Positions 41,466 through 54,499 of a DNA stretch of 64,000 nt are shown piece after piece. Each line of letters opens with the position of its first letter. The first letter of the stretch is position 1. The notes under the pieces are model-generated. The model worked only from the letters and a program-made list of their open reading frames with translations, ran no database searches and was not told the DNA's origin. The translations under genes and the position numbers were made by a program. Source of the stretch: Sycobia sp. Sy_11 (lineage: Eukaryota > Arthropoda > Insecta > Hymenoptera > Epichrysomallidae); assembly GCA_018907035.1 (NCBI GenBank), contig JACCIC010000123.1, forward strand, positions 496,001 through 560,000. Reading direction: 5' to 3'.

Positions 41466-42006
41466 TGCCATTTATTCATCTTTTTCTATTTCTAATCGAT
41501 TACATTCACTTTCAAAAAAATCTAGCCATTGGTCAACGTTAGAATTCTTATTTGAAAACTTATCTAGTACAAATTGTTCTTTTATTTTTTTTTAGATTTC
41601 TTTTATTTGCATTTTGGTTATGTTCGAAGCGTGTATTCATTATCGTCTCCATTATTCGTGTTAATCCTTCTTCTGTAATACCCGTTTGCGTTAGATTGGG
41701 TATTGTTATTTCTTCTAATAAGTAATTATCAAATATTAAATTGTTGTCTTCGTGAAGATAAATTTTTTTTAATTTTTCATTTAAACTAATCCATATCTTC
41801 CATGACTGATGCCTTTTTGTTAATGTATTTTTTATTTTTTTAAATGCCTCTGTTACTACTTATTCCTTATGTAGTGATAATGTTTGAAGGTTTGTTGGTA
41901 TCCTAAATATTTATTCATCTTGTATTTTTATTGAGGTTAGAACGCAACAGTTAGTCTTACTATCTTCTCCTGCTATTATTGTATATTCAAATTTTAATTT
42001 TTCCAT
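41466..42006 (-). pseudogene. Retroelement gag-like pseudogene
   Basis: On the minus strand from ATG 42006: MEKLKFEYTIIAGEDSK, CVLTSIKIQDE, a stop, FRIPTNLQTLSLHKE, a stop, then an open stretch with AFKKIKNTLTKRHQSWKIW and DNYLLEEITIPNLTQTGITE. After a shift it reads NVDQWLDFFESECNRLEI and stops. The last motif resembles the start of LTR-retrotransposon gag domains (W-x3-FE-x-EC). At least two stops and one shift are present. No pol sequence is attached. Family assignment is inference. Confidence 0.5.
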
Positions 42007-42009
42007 TAT

Positions 42010-42783
42010 AATTATTTAACGAAATGTCGTTTTGTAATGGGAAATCTTTTATAAATTTATTGGCATGAAATTGAAAACTGTGTTGCTCTCTGTAATGAAA
42101 GAGTTTTATTCTTTTATAAATTATTTTACAAAATATATTTACAATACTTAAAACCTAACTATATATTAACTCATACCTGTAACGAAGGAAACGACATATA
42201 AGTTTTTATTCTCTCAATGCCAATTCCTTTTAAGAGTGCTCCATACCCCGATCCCATCACCACGATGAACTATTAAAACGGAAATGAAAATGTGTAAATC
42301 GTAGATTTCGTTTTGCGTCCTCATTTTACGTTTTACAATGTTGAAAGAAATTTTATAAGAATCTTTGAAAAATTCTACAATTGAGGGTATCCCTTACTGC
42401 TTTCATAATATGTTTCAAAGTTACTTTAAAAAAATAAGAAAATGTTTATCTAACTGTCGTCTGCACTATAGACATCGCCGCTTTGCAGTAACATTAAATA
42501 ACAACAAATATTATAAATTTTATACGTATAGTACAGATCACACTTGGATAGCTCCGGATGTAGAATTGAATAATGAATCGAATGAACTTTGTTTCATCTT
42601 TCTATTCATAGAATTGAGGGAGTAAAACGAAATATAAGATTTTATTATGATTATAATGCAAGTTGTCAATTCTGTAGATAAAAAAGTGAGAACTTTAATT
42701 TCTGATTTTTTGAATAGGTGGCGCTGAAGAAAATATTCAATGCCGTACAAATCAAATAAAGAATTATGAAGCGTGGTGCAGAA

Positions 42784-42834
<51 letters not shown>

Positions 42835-44565
42835 TAAATACACACATGCATACATACATATATACATGCAAACACATTACAAACATAGTAACGTAATACG
42901 GAAATTTGAAATTACAGGGAGGTGCGAGATATACGAGCTTGAGCCAATAAATATATATAAAAATATAATAGGAAAGTAATTGATCTTTTCCTAACCTAAA
43001 GTATATATAATATTTATGTAGGCAAAAATGTTATTATTGCCTACGCAGATTTAATATTTATATACATACTAAAAATTTTTTATAATCGTTTTTTATGACA
43101 ACTGAAGCACTTTAATTCCCAAAATTTCAAACATGTTTATTTTTTTTTGCAGGATAGTCTTTTAGCTACGATTAAAACTCATAATTTTAGGAGGAAATGA
43201 AACGTGAAAAGAATATATAATTTTTAATTCAAATGTAAAACCATCATTATTTTGGAATGTAGAAGAGTATGATTGTGTATTTATAGTACTGAATTTTGTG
43301 TAAGGAGTAAGTACAACTCCTAAATTAATATACTATATTATAAATATTTAAATATATAGTTATCTATATAAAGCAATTTTTAAATTTATTCTTATATTAC
43401 ACATCATTATACAGTGATTGGCACTTTGTATAATTTATACAATTTATATAATAAACAGCTTTTATAGAAACTTTTTGTAAGAAAACTGTTACAGATTCAA
43501 ATATTAAAATAATTTTTAATGAAGTAACACTATTTGACAATAGCACTTATATATTAGAAATTACTATCTTTTTCAATAAGTATCTTTTCAATAGCTTCAT
43601 TACTATCTATTCAATAGGTAATTATAAAAATTTTATTTTAAAATATATTCTTGTACGGCTAAAGTTTTCTTTAGTATTTCATACATTGTAATTTTTTGGA
43701 AGAAATATGTCAGATTAAATAAAGTCAATATGTCAAAATACAAAAATTATACATATATTCCCGCAAAAAATATCACGATATATAATATAGAAATATTTTT
43801 TGTAAAAACATATATATATTGTTTTTCAATAATTATAATGTAGAATATAATATGCCATTATATTTAGAAGCTGTACTTGCTCTCTATGTACAAACCAATC
43901 CTATTAAATATACAATCATACTGTTCTGCTTACTTTCCCAGAAGATGGTGATTTTATATTTTTCATTTAAAGTAAAAATTATATATTCTTTCCACTCTAA
44001 TTTTTCACTATTTAGCATATTGGACACCTCGCAACTAAAATAATAGTTATCTTTGTTGCATTAACATCAGATTATATCTATAATATTAATATTATCACTT
44101 ATGAACAATCAAACCGCCCCCTTCAAAACTCTAATTTATCATTATTTTTATAATTATTTATACTTTAAATGACCCTTTAAAATTAAAAATAAAGAAGGCC
44201 ATACGTATTATACGATTTGTTTAATTATTAATACGTAATAAATTAATGGGTTTGTACTATTACCTTATTTTTATTTTCTTTAAATATAAGAATCTTATTA
44301 TATAAATATAAATACTTCATACCCTCGTGTCCCACTCTGGGGAAGGGGAGATGAAGCAAATTGTCTTCTGGGAAGCTTTACATTTTTGATGAATTTATTT
44401 AATAATTTTTTTCTTCAAAAATAGCACCTTAAATTATAGGTTTTTGTCTATCACTTGCACATTGAAATTTAAAATAACTGAACTTATTTGAATTTTGGGT
44501 GCCCGTCATGTCTCGTCTGTATATAACCGTTTGTCTCTACTTTTTTAATGAAATATATACTGATA

Positions 44566-44606
<41 letters not shown>

Positions 44607-45248
44607 TTGCCATTAATAATTAATAATTTCTATTGAATTATTGTTTACATGTTTATTTAATTAATCATTAAATTACAATTATTATTGAAATAAAATTTTA
44701 ATTAGCTATTATTTTTAATTCATAAAAAGTTAAATATGGAGATAATTAACATTTTAGGAGAGAAAAGAATAATCCATCAGAATACATGACCAAGAATTGT
44801 ATCAGGACCCATCTCCATTCATCAGGTAATCGTTATGTTAATACCTGAATTATATATATATATTATCGGATCAGCTGTACGACATATGTCGAGAAGTTGG
44901 GTCGACTCTATTCGGATTTGTGGTTCATTCGTTTAGAAAATCGTAAACACTCGCATGCTGTCTATCAAATCGTATACAATGCGATGTTGCCACTACTTTT
45001 TACACGATTTTGGAAACAGTGTTGAACGAATTGATAGAATACACCAGCTGCCAGCGCAACGATACGATTTGCGCGAACGTGGACCGTGATGCCCGTAATG
45101 CAGTTATTGGCCATATACTCAAATACATGATTCCTTTATCTGATCATTACAGTTTTAGTATGACAAAGTAATTCATCAACACAAGCTATTGTATTAATTA
45201 AAAATAATGATTAATTAAATTTTCATTTAATTGAAAATAATACCTTAT

Positions 45249-45250
<2 letters not shown>
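42010..45250. other. AT-rich spacer
   Basis: No gene or element recognised. (TA)n tracts lie at about 42792-42829 and 44568-44600. Slightly GC-richer unique sequence lies at 44870-45120 without an ORF. Confidence 0.6.
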
Positions 45251-45298
<48 letters not shown>

Positions 45299-45378
45299 TC
45301 GATAAAAATTAAAAAATAATTATAAATTATTACAAGTTAATTAAAAAATATCTCAACCCTGAGATATGTATACCTAAG

Positions 45379-45422
<44 letters not shown>
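45251..45422. repeat. Two (TA)n microsatellites beside FB2
   Basis: TA runs at about 45254-45292 and 45380-45422; the second abuts the foldback element FB2. Confidence 0.9.
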
Positions 45423-45426
<4 letters not shown>

Positions 45427-45429
45427 AAT

Positions 45430-45935
45430 GTGGATTCATAAATATTTTTATCGGTCTTACAGCCTTTATACATTAAAATATTATACTAATAGAATGACAG
45501 TCAGACTCTCCTAGTTTATAGTAACCCCCATCAAATTGAAAATACTAATTACTAATAACACATAAAATAAAAAATCAATTAAATTAAAAATTAAAAATTA
45601 AAATAATACAAATAAAGTAATATATATTCTATGTTAATAAAGGAGAATCTGATTTCCCCCACCAGCTTAAATTTAAATTTACTTTTTATTTCCGACGTTT
45701 TGAACAGTTCCGGCTCATCTTCAAGGACTAAACTCTAATATAATTTACTTCATTCTAACTTTTTTATTTATTTTTTATTTAATTTAATTTTTATTTTACT
45801 ATTTAGTTGTAATTTCTATTTCAGATTGTACGGTGGTAATTATAAATAAGGACTGCCCGATACTCATTATATTAGCATATTATATTATTGTAGAAAAACT
45901 GTAAGACCGATAAAAATTTTTATCAATTTACAGTC
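45430..45935. mobile_element. Foldback element FB2, diverged relative of FB1
   Basis: Outer arms share TTTTTATCGGTCTTACAG (left, and inverted at right 45899-45920) and inner matches such as AATGACAGTCAGACT and its decayed partner. The arms are interrupted by low-complexity AAATTAAA/TTTAATTT stretches. The core contains CGACGTTTTGAACAGTTCC and CTCATCTTCAAGGACTAAAC, related in layout to the FB1 core. No ORF. Confidence 0.65.
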
Positions 45936-47253
45936 GAATTCTCTACCTTTTCAGCTGAAGCATTTGCTTCAGATATATGCTAAATACTTCTTGGTATCAG
46001 ATATGCTCAATGCACTCGACACAGCTTCATCTTATATATATGCATATTCAAAATGTGTACTAAATTCACTGCACAATCTCAGCGCCAATAATTAAGAAGT
46101 TAATGAAATGAATTATAAACTCATAAAATTCAATAAATCAAGAAAAGCAATCAAAATAAAAATCTTAAGGACATCTGCTCATTCAAACAGCACTGAAAAT
46201 CGTATTGCCAGCAAAGCAGCCAAAGAAGCAGTTCTAATACAGCGTAAAAAATAAAATATAACGACGCCGCAAATATGTTAATACGAAAAAGAATGGCACT
46301 ACATGCGATAGAAATATATTGTAATAACATATAGATAGAGGAAAAAAAAAATAAAGACAAATTTTTTTCGAACCAAGTTAAATTTTACAATAATAGTTAT
46401 TTATTTTTGAAAGTTCTTAATATTCTAAAAACATCAAACTCGCCTAGTTATTTTGCTTTTCTTAAAAAATTCATTATAAAGGTATACTTAGTCATTAGTT
46501 TTATTTTTTAAGTAGTTAAAAATTGAATAAATTTTTATTATTTATTAGACCAAATTTCTGAATCTAAAATTTATGTTCCTCGAAAAAAGTCCTATTTTCG
46601 TAACATAGATGATGGCTACGCTGTAATTTTATCACCAAGCCACGTAGAACCTAAACTTGCGAATGTATCTTTTTATAAAATGTTCTATATCATATTTAAT
46701 TTTAAATAAATGAAATATACAAATTGGGTTTTAAACGTAGTATTTTTATTATTTATAGTTATTGTATCATTTTCGTATTGTAATTAAATTTTTGGTCCTT
46801 CTTACTGTTGCAGGTTGAAATTTTAATTGCAATATTTATTGTAAAAACTAAGTAAGAAAAAATGATAATAAAAAATCAACTACGACTCTTAAAATATTAA
46901 TACAAAGACCTTATTTAACCTATAATTAAAAAAATAACAATAATTAAGCATAAATAAATAAAAAAAATGTTAAAAACCTATTTTTAAAAAAATGGTTAAC
47001 AAATTTAATTAAACGGTAAAAAAAAATAACAGAGAAAAATTTAACTAAAAGTTAAAACATAAAACTATGCCCAGAAAATATTAAATATGAAAAATATTAA
47101 AATATAAAATATAAACAAATTATGCTCCAATGAGCAAAAATATCCGACTAAGTTTAGGTAATCTGGAGGTATCCCCGCTAAAAGGATCGATTCAATTTCA
47201 GGTAACATTATATCATATTATGTTGCAAAATTCAGAATGGAATTTATATAAGA

Positions 47254-47292
<39 letters not shown>

Positions 47293-48699
47293 ATATTTGG
47301 AACACTGCATCAGACAAATGACACAATCTTTATTCGAATTTGTTTTTTAAATTTTTTAATATAAATCGATAAAAACAATTGAAATTTGTTTTCAAATATT
47401 ATATAATTTTTATTAATTTATTATTTTCTAAAATACGCTTATTTAGAATAAGTAATTTAAAAATAATTTAAAACAAAAAATAAAATAATCTATTTTAGAT
47501 AAATATCAAATAACGATTTAATTATTTTTTTAAATTACATAATTTTATATTAAGAATAGTCTAGAGTGCCATTATATTCCATATAATTAGTATTTTTATA
47601 TTCTTTATCCGATAGAATCAAGTACGGTTCTGTCAAATTATAGATTACCATTCCAATTTTAGATTAAAAATACAGATTTATAAGATAAAATTGTAAAAAA
47701 AATAATACAATAAAAATGTAATTGTAAACAAAAAAGTGCACGGCAATCCTGACAAATGCAAATTTATTTAGATAATACGTAAAACTATAAAAATTTAATA
47801 TTTTTATTTACTACTTTCATATTATAGCATTGCAATAACAAAACGAATATTTTATACATAAAGCCAATAAAATGAAAATATTGAATTTCTTTATATCTAA
47901 AAATTATACGTGTAAAGAATGTCAACTTGGTTTTCTATAAAATGACGAAGAAAAATTCCTTAGATTACATTCCTGGTACTAAAAAATAATTCCAAATTTA
48001 AGTGTAGAAAAAAGGAGTTATAATGGCTGATTTATTGCGCAAGAATAGATTAAAAGTAGAATTTCACAGAAATACTAAAAAATTAGAAACAAATCAAAGA
48101 ATGACCAGCAAAAGCTGAAAAAATACTTTCAAAACTTTCAGAACAGAATCGAAAATTAGCGTTATACATCACCTCGTAGGCATCTAATAATTTTGAGTGG
48201 GCTGAAATCTAGTCTTTTTATTTCTGTCTAGTAAATAATAATTTTATTTCAAATGCAAGTTATAATTACTATACTGCAAGAAATTAATATTTATAGAATA
48301 ATAATTTATTATGTTATTTGTTTAATAAAAAATAATTTAATAGAATACATAAACTAGCAGTTTGAAAGAATTATAAAATAATAAAGTCTATTGTGTATTG
48401 GATGTTGTCATCCCAAAAATTAAGTATAATAATTAATTTTACAATTGTTGACCTTCAACAGACAATTTTGTATATCTAAATTTTCGAAGAAAAAAAATTA
48501 ATTTGAAAATATTATTCGCTGTTATCTTTATACTTATTTCAATATTCATAATTAAGAGACCCCATTCTATTCATTAATGAAATAATTAATATCATTTAAT
48601 TTTTTATCATTTTTTTTGTAACAGTCCATAAACCAAAGTTTTGTATAAAATTGTGTAAATCATTGGTAAACAAGTTTTGATATAAACTCAATATGAAGT

Positions 48700-48700
<1 letters not shown>
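45936..48700. other. AT-rich spacer
   Basis: Nothing recognised beyond a (TA)n tract at about 47257-47291. The short frames are AT-rich chance ORFs. Confidence 0.6.

Positions 48701-48701
<1 letters not shown>

Positions 48702-48767
<66 letters not shown>
48702..48767. repeat. (TA)n microsatellite before repeat copy 2
   Basis: Long TA run occupying the place that (GT)n takes in copy 1 of the 300-bp repeat. Confidence 0.9.
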
Positions 48768-49068
48768 GTATTACTATATGTATATACTATGTGCGGCTAT
48801 ATCTATTACTACAATACTATAATGTTTGTAATACACTTGGCTACTACAGATCATAATGTCGTGTACGAGCGATAGAAGCAGATGTCCAGGACTGTCGGGA
48901 CGACTTTCAGAGGGAGTTTCATGTTCGGACGGTAGCATACAAGGATCAGATGTCTATCGACGACTTTCGCGGGGAGTTTCGTATATTATTTTAAAATCAG
49001 ATCTTATATGTCTAAAAATGTTTGATATTAAAAAAAATATAGTATAATAAAATATTCTTCAAGAATAT
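48768..49068 (+). repeat. 300-bp dispersed repeat, copy 2
   Basis: Pairs with 41148-41458; an estimated 5-8% difference by eye. A 63-codon frame across it (48856-49047) exists only in this copy and has no recognisable domain. Confidence 0.9.
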
Positions 49069-49380
49069 ATGAAAATGTTTTTAATCTCATTAAGATCATG
49101 CGCAGTTTTGTAAAAATCACATACATGCTTCTAGTAATAGTACATCTAGGATTCTTTACTTAACCAAATAAAAAAATATTTTATTTACGATGGAAAACAA
49201 ATGACATTTCAGAATATAAATATACTAGATATAGCTCAAAAATTTGAAATATCTTTAAAATTACGTTCTACGATAGTATAAAATAAGGGATGTACGGTTT
49301 ATTCGAATTCATTATCCTTTGAAACTTCGCTTGACTTTAATACATTTATCAATGTAATCAATGTATTGTATTTATTTATA

Positions 49381-49430
49381 TAAATCAAATGTCTTCCTAA
49401 TTAGACTTCTCAGCCAATTACACATAAATG
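49381..49430 (-). repeat. 50-bp sequence also present beside the long-TIR element
   Basis: The reverse complement (TTTATGTGTAATTGGCTGAG, then AATTAGGAAGACATTTGATT) closely matches 57177-57224, which lies immediately outside the right end of the long-TIR element. Confidence 0.75.
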
Positions 49431-49862
49431 TACTGTTCGCATGTGTTAACGTGAGATAGTTTTGATGTAAAGTTACATGAATCAAAAAAACTGGTTTTGA
49501 AAATAGAAAAATACCTGCACATATAACTCTATTGCGCCGTTGCATCGCTTAGACTTGTACGGGTATCAGGAAATATATGTAGTTCCTCTTTGCTGTGTGT
49601 TGGAAGAAACTATGAAACATTTTATTATATTAGTTTTATTATGAGTGTATATACTAATATAGTATATATACTAATCCAGATTCTACGGAAAGAGCGTACA
49701 AATCTGATTTACTGCCTTTACTACGCCCCTGTACGGCAGGAGGGACTCGATACTATTTAGGTAGCCTTATATGCGAAATTGTTTGAGCGTTTTGAACTAG
49801 AACCGGTAAGAGAAAGTAGGCTTAAGCCTACTAGCAAATCTATCTTTTTCTTTGTCTAAATA

Positions 49863-49913
<51 letters not shown>

Positions 49914-49937
49914 AATTAAAGCAATTGTGCGCGTATC
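49431..49937. other. Upstream region of the BEL/Pao element
   Basis: A 5' LTR would be expected here, but no matching 3' LTR was found. A (TA)n tract covers about 49868-49910, just before the gag start. Confidence 0.5.
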
Positions 49938-51130
49938 ATGGCTCCGGTTGGCTTAAAGAAATTAACGGCGTTGCAGACTGAACGTGAGTCTGAAATTAAA
50001 AATACAGGCATGCGTTTAGCGAACAAAGCGCTTGAAGATCTTAATAAAAATATTTTTCAAGAGCGACTTCGAGCGATAAAGGAAATATTGGCAGAAATTC
50101 GTAAAACGCACGCAGAAATTATAGTTCGTGATGATATTTATAGCGTTCCCTATATCTTAAATAAATGGTTTAAACGCATTGAGGGACTCTATGAAAAATC
50201 CCTCGATGTGATTTTGACTAAGGTTTCGCAGATCCAGAGTCGAAATAGCGTTCCGAGCCTGTCGGAGGCCGGCGCGGAGGTAGGTGTCGCGAAACTACCG
50301 CGGATTCCATTGCCTACATTTTCTGGAAAGTACAAAGATTGGGCTACCTTTGCCGACCTTTTTACTACCCTTCTGCATGATATTTCGTGATTATCTTATG
50401 TAACTATATTGCAGTAATTAAAGTTGTGTTTAACAGGTAAAGCTGCGGGGTTAATTAAAGATGTAGAAATGTTCGCTATCGTAATCCGTGATTTATTATA
50501 ATTAAACGTTTAGCCAGTCTTATGGGCCTTTCGTACCTGCAACACGAGTCAGCTTCGGTACTTCGTGCCTTCGTCAATCAAACCCAATGCATAGTCCGCG
50601 CTTTGTCGAACCTAGAGCTACTTCTTCAGCACTGGGACTTCTGGCTTATTTTCGTTTTATCCGATCATTTAGATAATGAGACACGAAAACTTTGGAAGGC
50701 CGTTAACTACGAAGGAGCAGGAATAAGTAGAACGATAATAAAGAAGTGTCACCCTCCACCGAATCTCTTCGATGTGTTCAGTTTTTGGAGAAAAGAGCGC
50801 AGGCGCTTAGCATGATAGCGCATGATTGTCAAGGACTGAAAAGATCAGTATCTGCGCTGTTACCTCCGCCTCATTTGCGTAAAGCATTACATGTCCCTTT
50901 TGCTATACGCCCTCAAACATCTAAATGCCTCCTCAGCTTCAGCGCGCATCCCTTACTAAATGCTTTAAATTAAAAAGTAAAAATCCTCACGAAAAACTGT
51001 CGGCCGTGAAGCGACTACAGGTTTGTATTAATTATTCAGGGTCGCATAGAATGAATAATTGTACTTCTCTGCACGCTGTACTAGCTGTGAGAAGACGCAT
51101 CATATGATGCTGCATCTCAGAACGCAGAAA
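49938..51130 (+). pseudogene. BEL/Pao gag
   Basis: ATG 49938 (MAPVGLKKLTALQTERESE) opens 150 codons ending with LPRIPLPTFSGKYKDWATF (the DUF1759-type gag segment) and a stop at 50388-50390. The gag continues in another frame at 50522-50815 (SASVLRAFVNQTQCIVRAL). The gag zinc-binding tail is readable near 50980-51115 (CINYSGSHRMNNC and CTSCEKTHHMMLH in two frames). Broken by several shifts. Confidence 0.8.
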
Positions 51131-51179
51131 GACAGTTCATCTGTCCAGGATAATGGTCAAGGTTTGCTGGGTAATAACA

Positions 51180-52400
51180 CTGTGTTCAGTACTATTCTTA
51201 CTGCACATGTTACTGCCTGTGTTCAAATTAAAAGTCTTTCGGATGAAAGTACAAACGTTAGAGCTTATTTTGATCAGGGCTCGGAATGCTCATTTTTGTC
51301 GAAATCACTCGCTCAATTGTTAGGGCTATGGAAGCAGCGCATATATGTGTTATGAGATGTCGGTGCCAATGTAATTGGTATTGCGCGAACGAAGACGCGA
51401 ATCACCATATAGTCGATTGTAGATTCAAGTTTCTTGTTAAATTAAATTCGCTGTTAAATTAGCTGAAGCCTATAAAACTTTTATAAAGGATTACTAGCAG
51501 CTGGAACATATGGAAAGGGTAGGCGACTCAGAAGTTCTGTAAGAAAATGCATGGTATTTACCACACCATGCCGTAGTACAGGATTCGTTGGACTTCTGGA
51601 GTCGTTTTTTGCTTCATGACGTACACTCGATGGTCATTCTCTCAACGATTTTTTGATTGCTGGAGCCCCATTATAAAATGAATAATCGTTAGTGCTTCTA
51701 AACTGGAGCAAATATCTTTATGTATTTACAGCATATGTGTCACCAGATCTGTGTAAAACATAAGGATCAGGACCTTCAGAAAATAGTATGGGCGCCTTCG
51801 TCTGATTCAGAACCTTTAGTTTATCGCTTGATGACCATAAAATACGGTACAACATGTGCTCAATTCTTAGCAATCTGTACGCTGCTGCAGTTAGCCGATG
51901 ATCAAAGAACCAAATTTCTACTCGGCGCCGAAACTCTTAAATACGAAATATACGTGGATGATACGTTCGCTGGCGCTGATGAACTTCGAACAACTGTGCA
52001 AATTCAAACAGCTGATGGAACTTTTTGCATTTGCAGGCATATCCTTATATAAACGGGCGGCTAATAGTGTCGAACTCCTCCCTGCAAAAATATAACAAGG
52101 CCCTGCAAAACGGATCGATGCAGACAATATGGTCAAGACAATCGGAGTTCAATGGAATTCTATTGAAGACTAGTTTGAATTCAAGATCACTAATATTGCC
52201 AAGCTCGCATCCTCCTCTACAAAGCGGGCGATCTTTTCGAATATAGCCAGTTTATTCGATCTACTCAGATGGCTCTCCCCAATTACACTCACAGCTAAAA
52301 TCTTGTTACAAGATCTGTGGATACAGAAGTGTGATTGGGACACACCTTTGCAATTCGAAATTCGCCAGCGGTGGAAGGCGTATTGTGAATCGCTGTCTTA
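51180..52400 (+). pseudogene. BEL/Pao protease and reverse transcriptase
   Basis: Protease motif VRAYFDQGSECSFLS at about 51258-51305 (active-site DQGS). RT frame 51720-52050: LQKIVWAPSS, YRLMTIKYGTTCAQFLA, LQLADDQ and the active site YVDDTFAGAD (51951-51980), the YVDD form usual in this superfamily. The text between 51360 and 51720 is not readable as RT, so the fingers are lost or scrambled. Further on LLQDLWIQKCDWD (52302-52340) marks the end of RT. Confidence 0.8.
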
Positions 52401-52439
52401 ATTACCTTCTCTAAAAATTAATAGATGAATAGGGGTTGT

Positions 52440-53220
52440 CGGTTCTCATTCATATCAACTGCACGGATGTTTTGATGCATCTTCGCGAGCTTATGCTGTG
52501 GTAGTCTATTTACGTATAGTTAAAGGAAATGATAAATTCTCTACTTCTCGGCTCGCTGCAAAGTCAAAAATAGCTCCAGTAAAGACAGTTAGTATATCAA
52601 ACCTCGAACTATGCGGTGCGGCACTTCTTATAAAGTTTATTCGCCACGTTCGGAAATTAGATTTTTTCAGCGCAGTTCCCGTTTTTGCTTGCAGCCAGAT
52701 TGTGCTTACGTGGTTACGTAAACATCAGTGTCAATGGAAAAACTTTGCCGCTAATAGAGTTTCTTATATACAATCAAAGCTACCATCAGCGGTATGGGCA
52801 CATGTGCCTATTAAGCAAAATCCCGCCGACTTAGCTACTCGGGGGGCGAAGCCAATCGAATTGGCAAAAATGGATCTGTGGTGGTGTGGACCATACTGGC
52901 TTTCATTAGTGCAGGAATAGAGACACCAAGCAACCCCAGTTCAGCGAACCCTACAATCGTGGAAATTGCCGTCGGATCCGGAGTTGCTGTCGAGATTTTT
53001 GTTCTCGTCACGCTTAATTCGTATTACCGCTTGGTGTAGACAACCTCTTATTGATTTTCGTAGACGTAAGATAAATGAGAGTATATTGAGTTCATTTTTT
53101 TGGAACTATCTGAAGCCCGTAACATTATTATTCGTTTCTCGCATGAAAGTGATTTTGCAGACGAAATCAAAGTGCACAAAGCTGGAAAAAAATTACCACC
53201 TCGTGGTCGGCTCAGCAAAT
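52440..53220 (+). pseudogene. BEL/Pao RNase H-like region and linker
   Basis: CFDASSRAYAVVVYLR (52465-52512) is the RNase H start with its Asp. The frame 52498-52920 continues with ISNLELCGAALLIKFI, VFACSQIVLTWLRKH, and VPIKQNPADLATRGAKP, all standard BEL/Pao landmarks. It stops at 52918-52920. The next frames carry the linker (SWKLPSDPELLSRFLF) up to the integrase. Confidence 0.8.
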
Positions 53221-54470
53221 TAAATCCATTTCTAGGAAACGATGGGATTTTACGCGTTGGTGGCCGCTTGTCTCTATCGAATTTACCTTTAAATTACAAG
53301 CATCCTCCAATTTTAGCTCAGTAGTCGGTTCTGAGTGACTTATTTGTGCGATACGCTCATAAGCAGCGTTTGCATGGAGGTTTTATTTTAACAGCAAGCA
53401 TATTAATGTCACAGATGTGGATTTTAGGTAGGAAGAGATTAGTAAAGTCAAATATCCGAAATTGTGTAACGTGTAAACGCGTTAAACCGCGGTCTACTCG
53501 GCAACTGATGGGAGAACTACCAACGGACCAAGTAACTACGAGTAGGCCGTTCGCCATTTGGGGTTAGATTATACTGGTCCCGTACAGATTCGTGCATAGA
53601 AAGGTCGTCGGTATCGATTATATAAATATATGTTTTTCCACAAAGGCGATTCATTTAGTTAGCGATCTAACAACGTCGTCAGTTATAAGTGCGGATCGTC
53701 GATTTGCCGGCAGAAGGGTATTTGTAAAAAACTAGTAAATGACAATGCGACTAATTTTCATGGAGCGGATACAGAGCTTATGGCAATCTTTCGTTGAGCT
53801 TCAAATGTTATCAAGATGCCGCGTCACTTCTTGCTAATGATGGAACTGTATGCGAGTTTATCCCACCAAGTGTTCCACACTACGGTGGCTTATGGAAACC
53901 AGGCGTAAAATTCATCAATCACCATCTAAAGAGGGTAGTAAGGAAACATATGCTCACGTTCGAAGAACTGTCAACGCTTCCCATAGAGGCCGATGCTTAT
54001 CTACATTGGTGACCATTGGCATCTCTGAACGCCGACATAGATGATCTTCAGGCTTTTACCACTTTTCATTTCCTTAATAGGACACCGTCTACTCTATTAC
54101 CAGATGCTCGATATAGCTGACGTGCCTCAAAATCGATTACATCGTTTTCAGTTGTGACAGCGCTTAAGGAATCAGTTTTGGAAACGATGGTAGTCGGAAG
54201 ATCTCCTACATTAACAAGAGTGAGAAAAATGGAGGAGTCCAACTGATAATTTTTGTACTGGTACATTAGTTTTAGTGAAAGAGGATTGTTACCCTCCTGT
54301 AAAGTGTCCATTGGGAAGATTTATTGAAGTGCATGCTGGTCCAGGCAACTTAGTTCGAGTAGTTACTCTCAAGACTGCCACAAGTACGCTTCGTTGGTAT
54401 ATACATCGCTTATGTCCTTTACACATTAAAGAAGGCAATAAAAAGTCGATGAATAAGTAAAACCATAAGT
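53220..54470 (+). pseudogene. BEL/Pao integrase
   Basis: GGRLSLSNLPLNYKHPPIL, then the zinc-binding HHCC domain (AHKQRLHGG ... CVTC, 53355-53485). Catalytic positions: GLDYTGPV in a frame near 53562-53585 (first Asp); DNATNFHG near 53741-53764 (second Asp); HYGGLWKPGVKF at 53878-53913, where the usual catalytic Glu (GLWE) is Lys. The C-terminal segment (LVKEDCYPP, LVRVVTLKTA, LCPLHI) ends at 54458-54460. Inactive. Confidence 0.82.
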
Positions 54471-54499
54471 TTGTCAAAATTGACAGAGGCGGGCGGGAT

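Larger units (their letters stand above)
49938..54470 (+). mobile_element. BEL/Pao LTR retrotransposon, internal region, decayed
   Basis: Gag, protease, RT, RNase H-like and integrase segments follow in the order typical of BEL/Pao, over about 4.5 kb. Many stops and frameshifts are present and no LTR pair can be recognised. A purine-rich GAGGCGGGCGGGA near 54485-54498 could be the polypurine tract. The domain pieces are listed separately. Confidence 0.82.
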
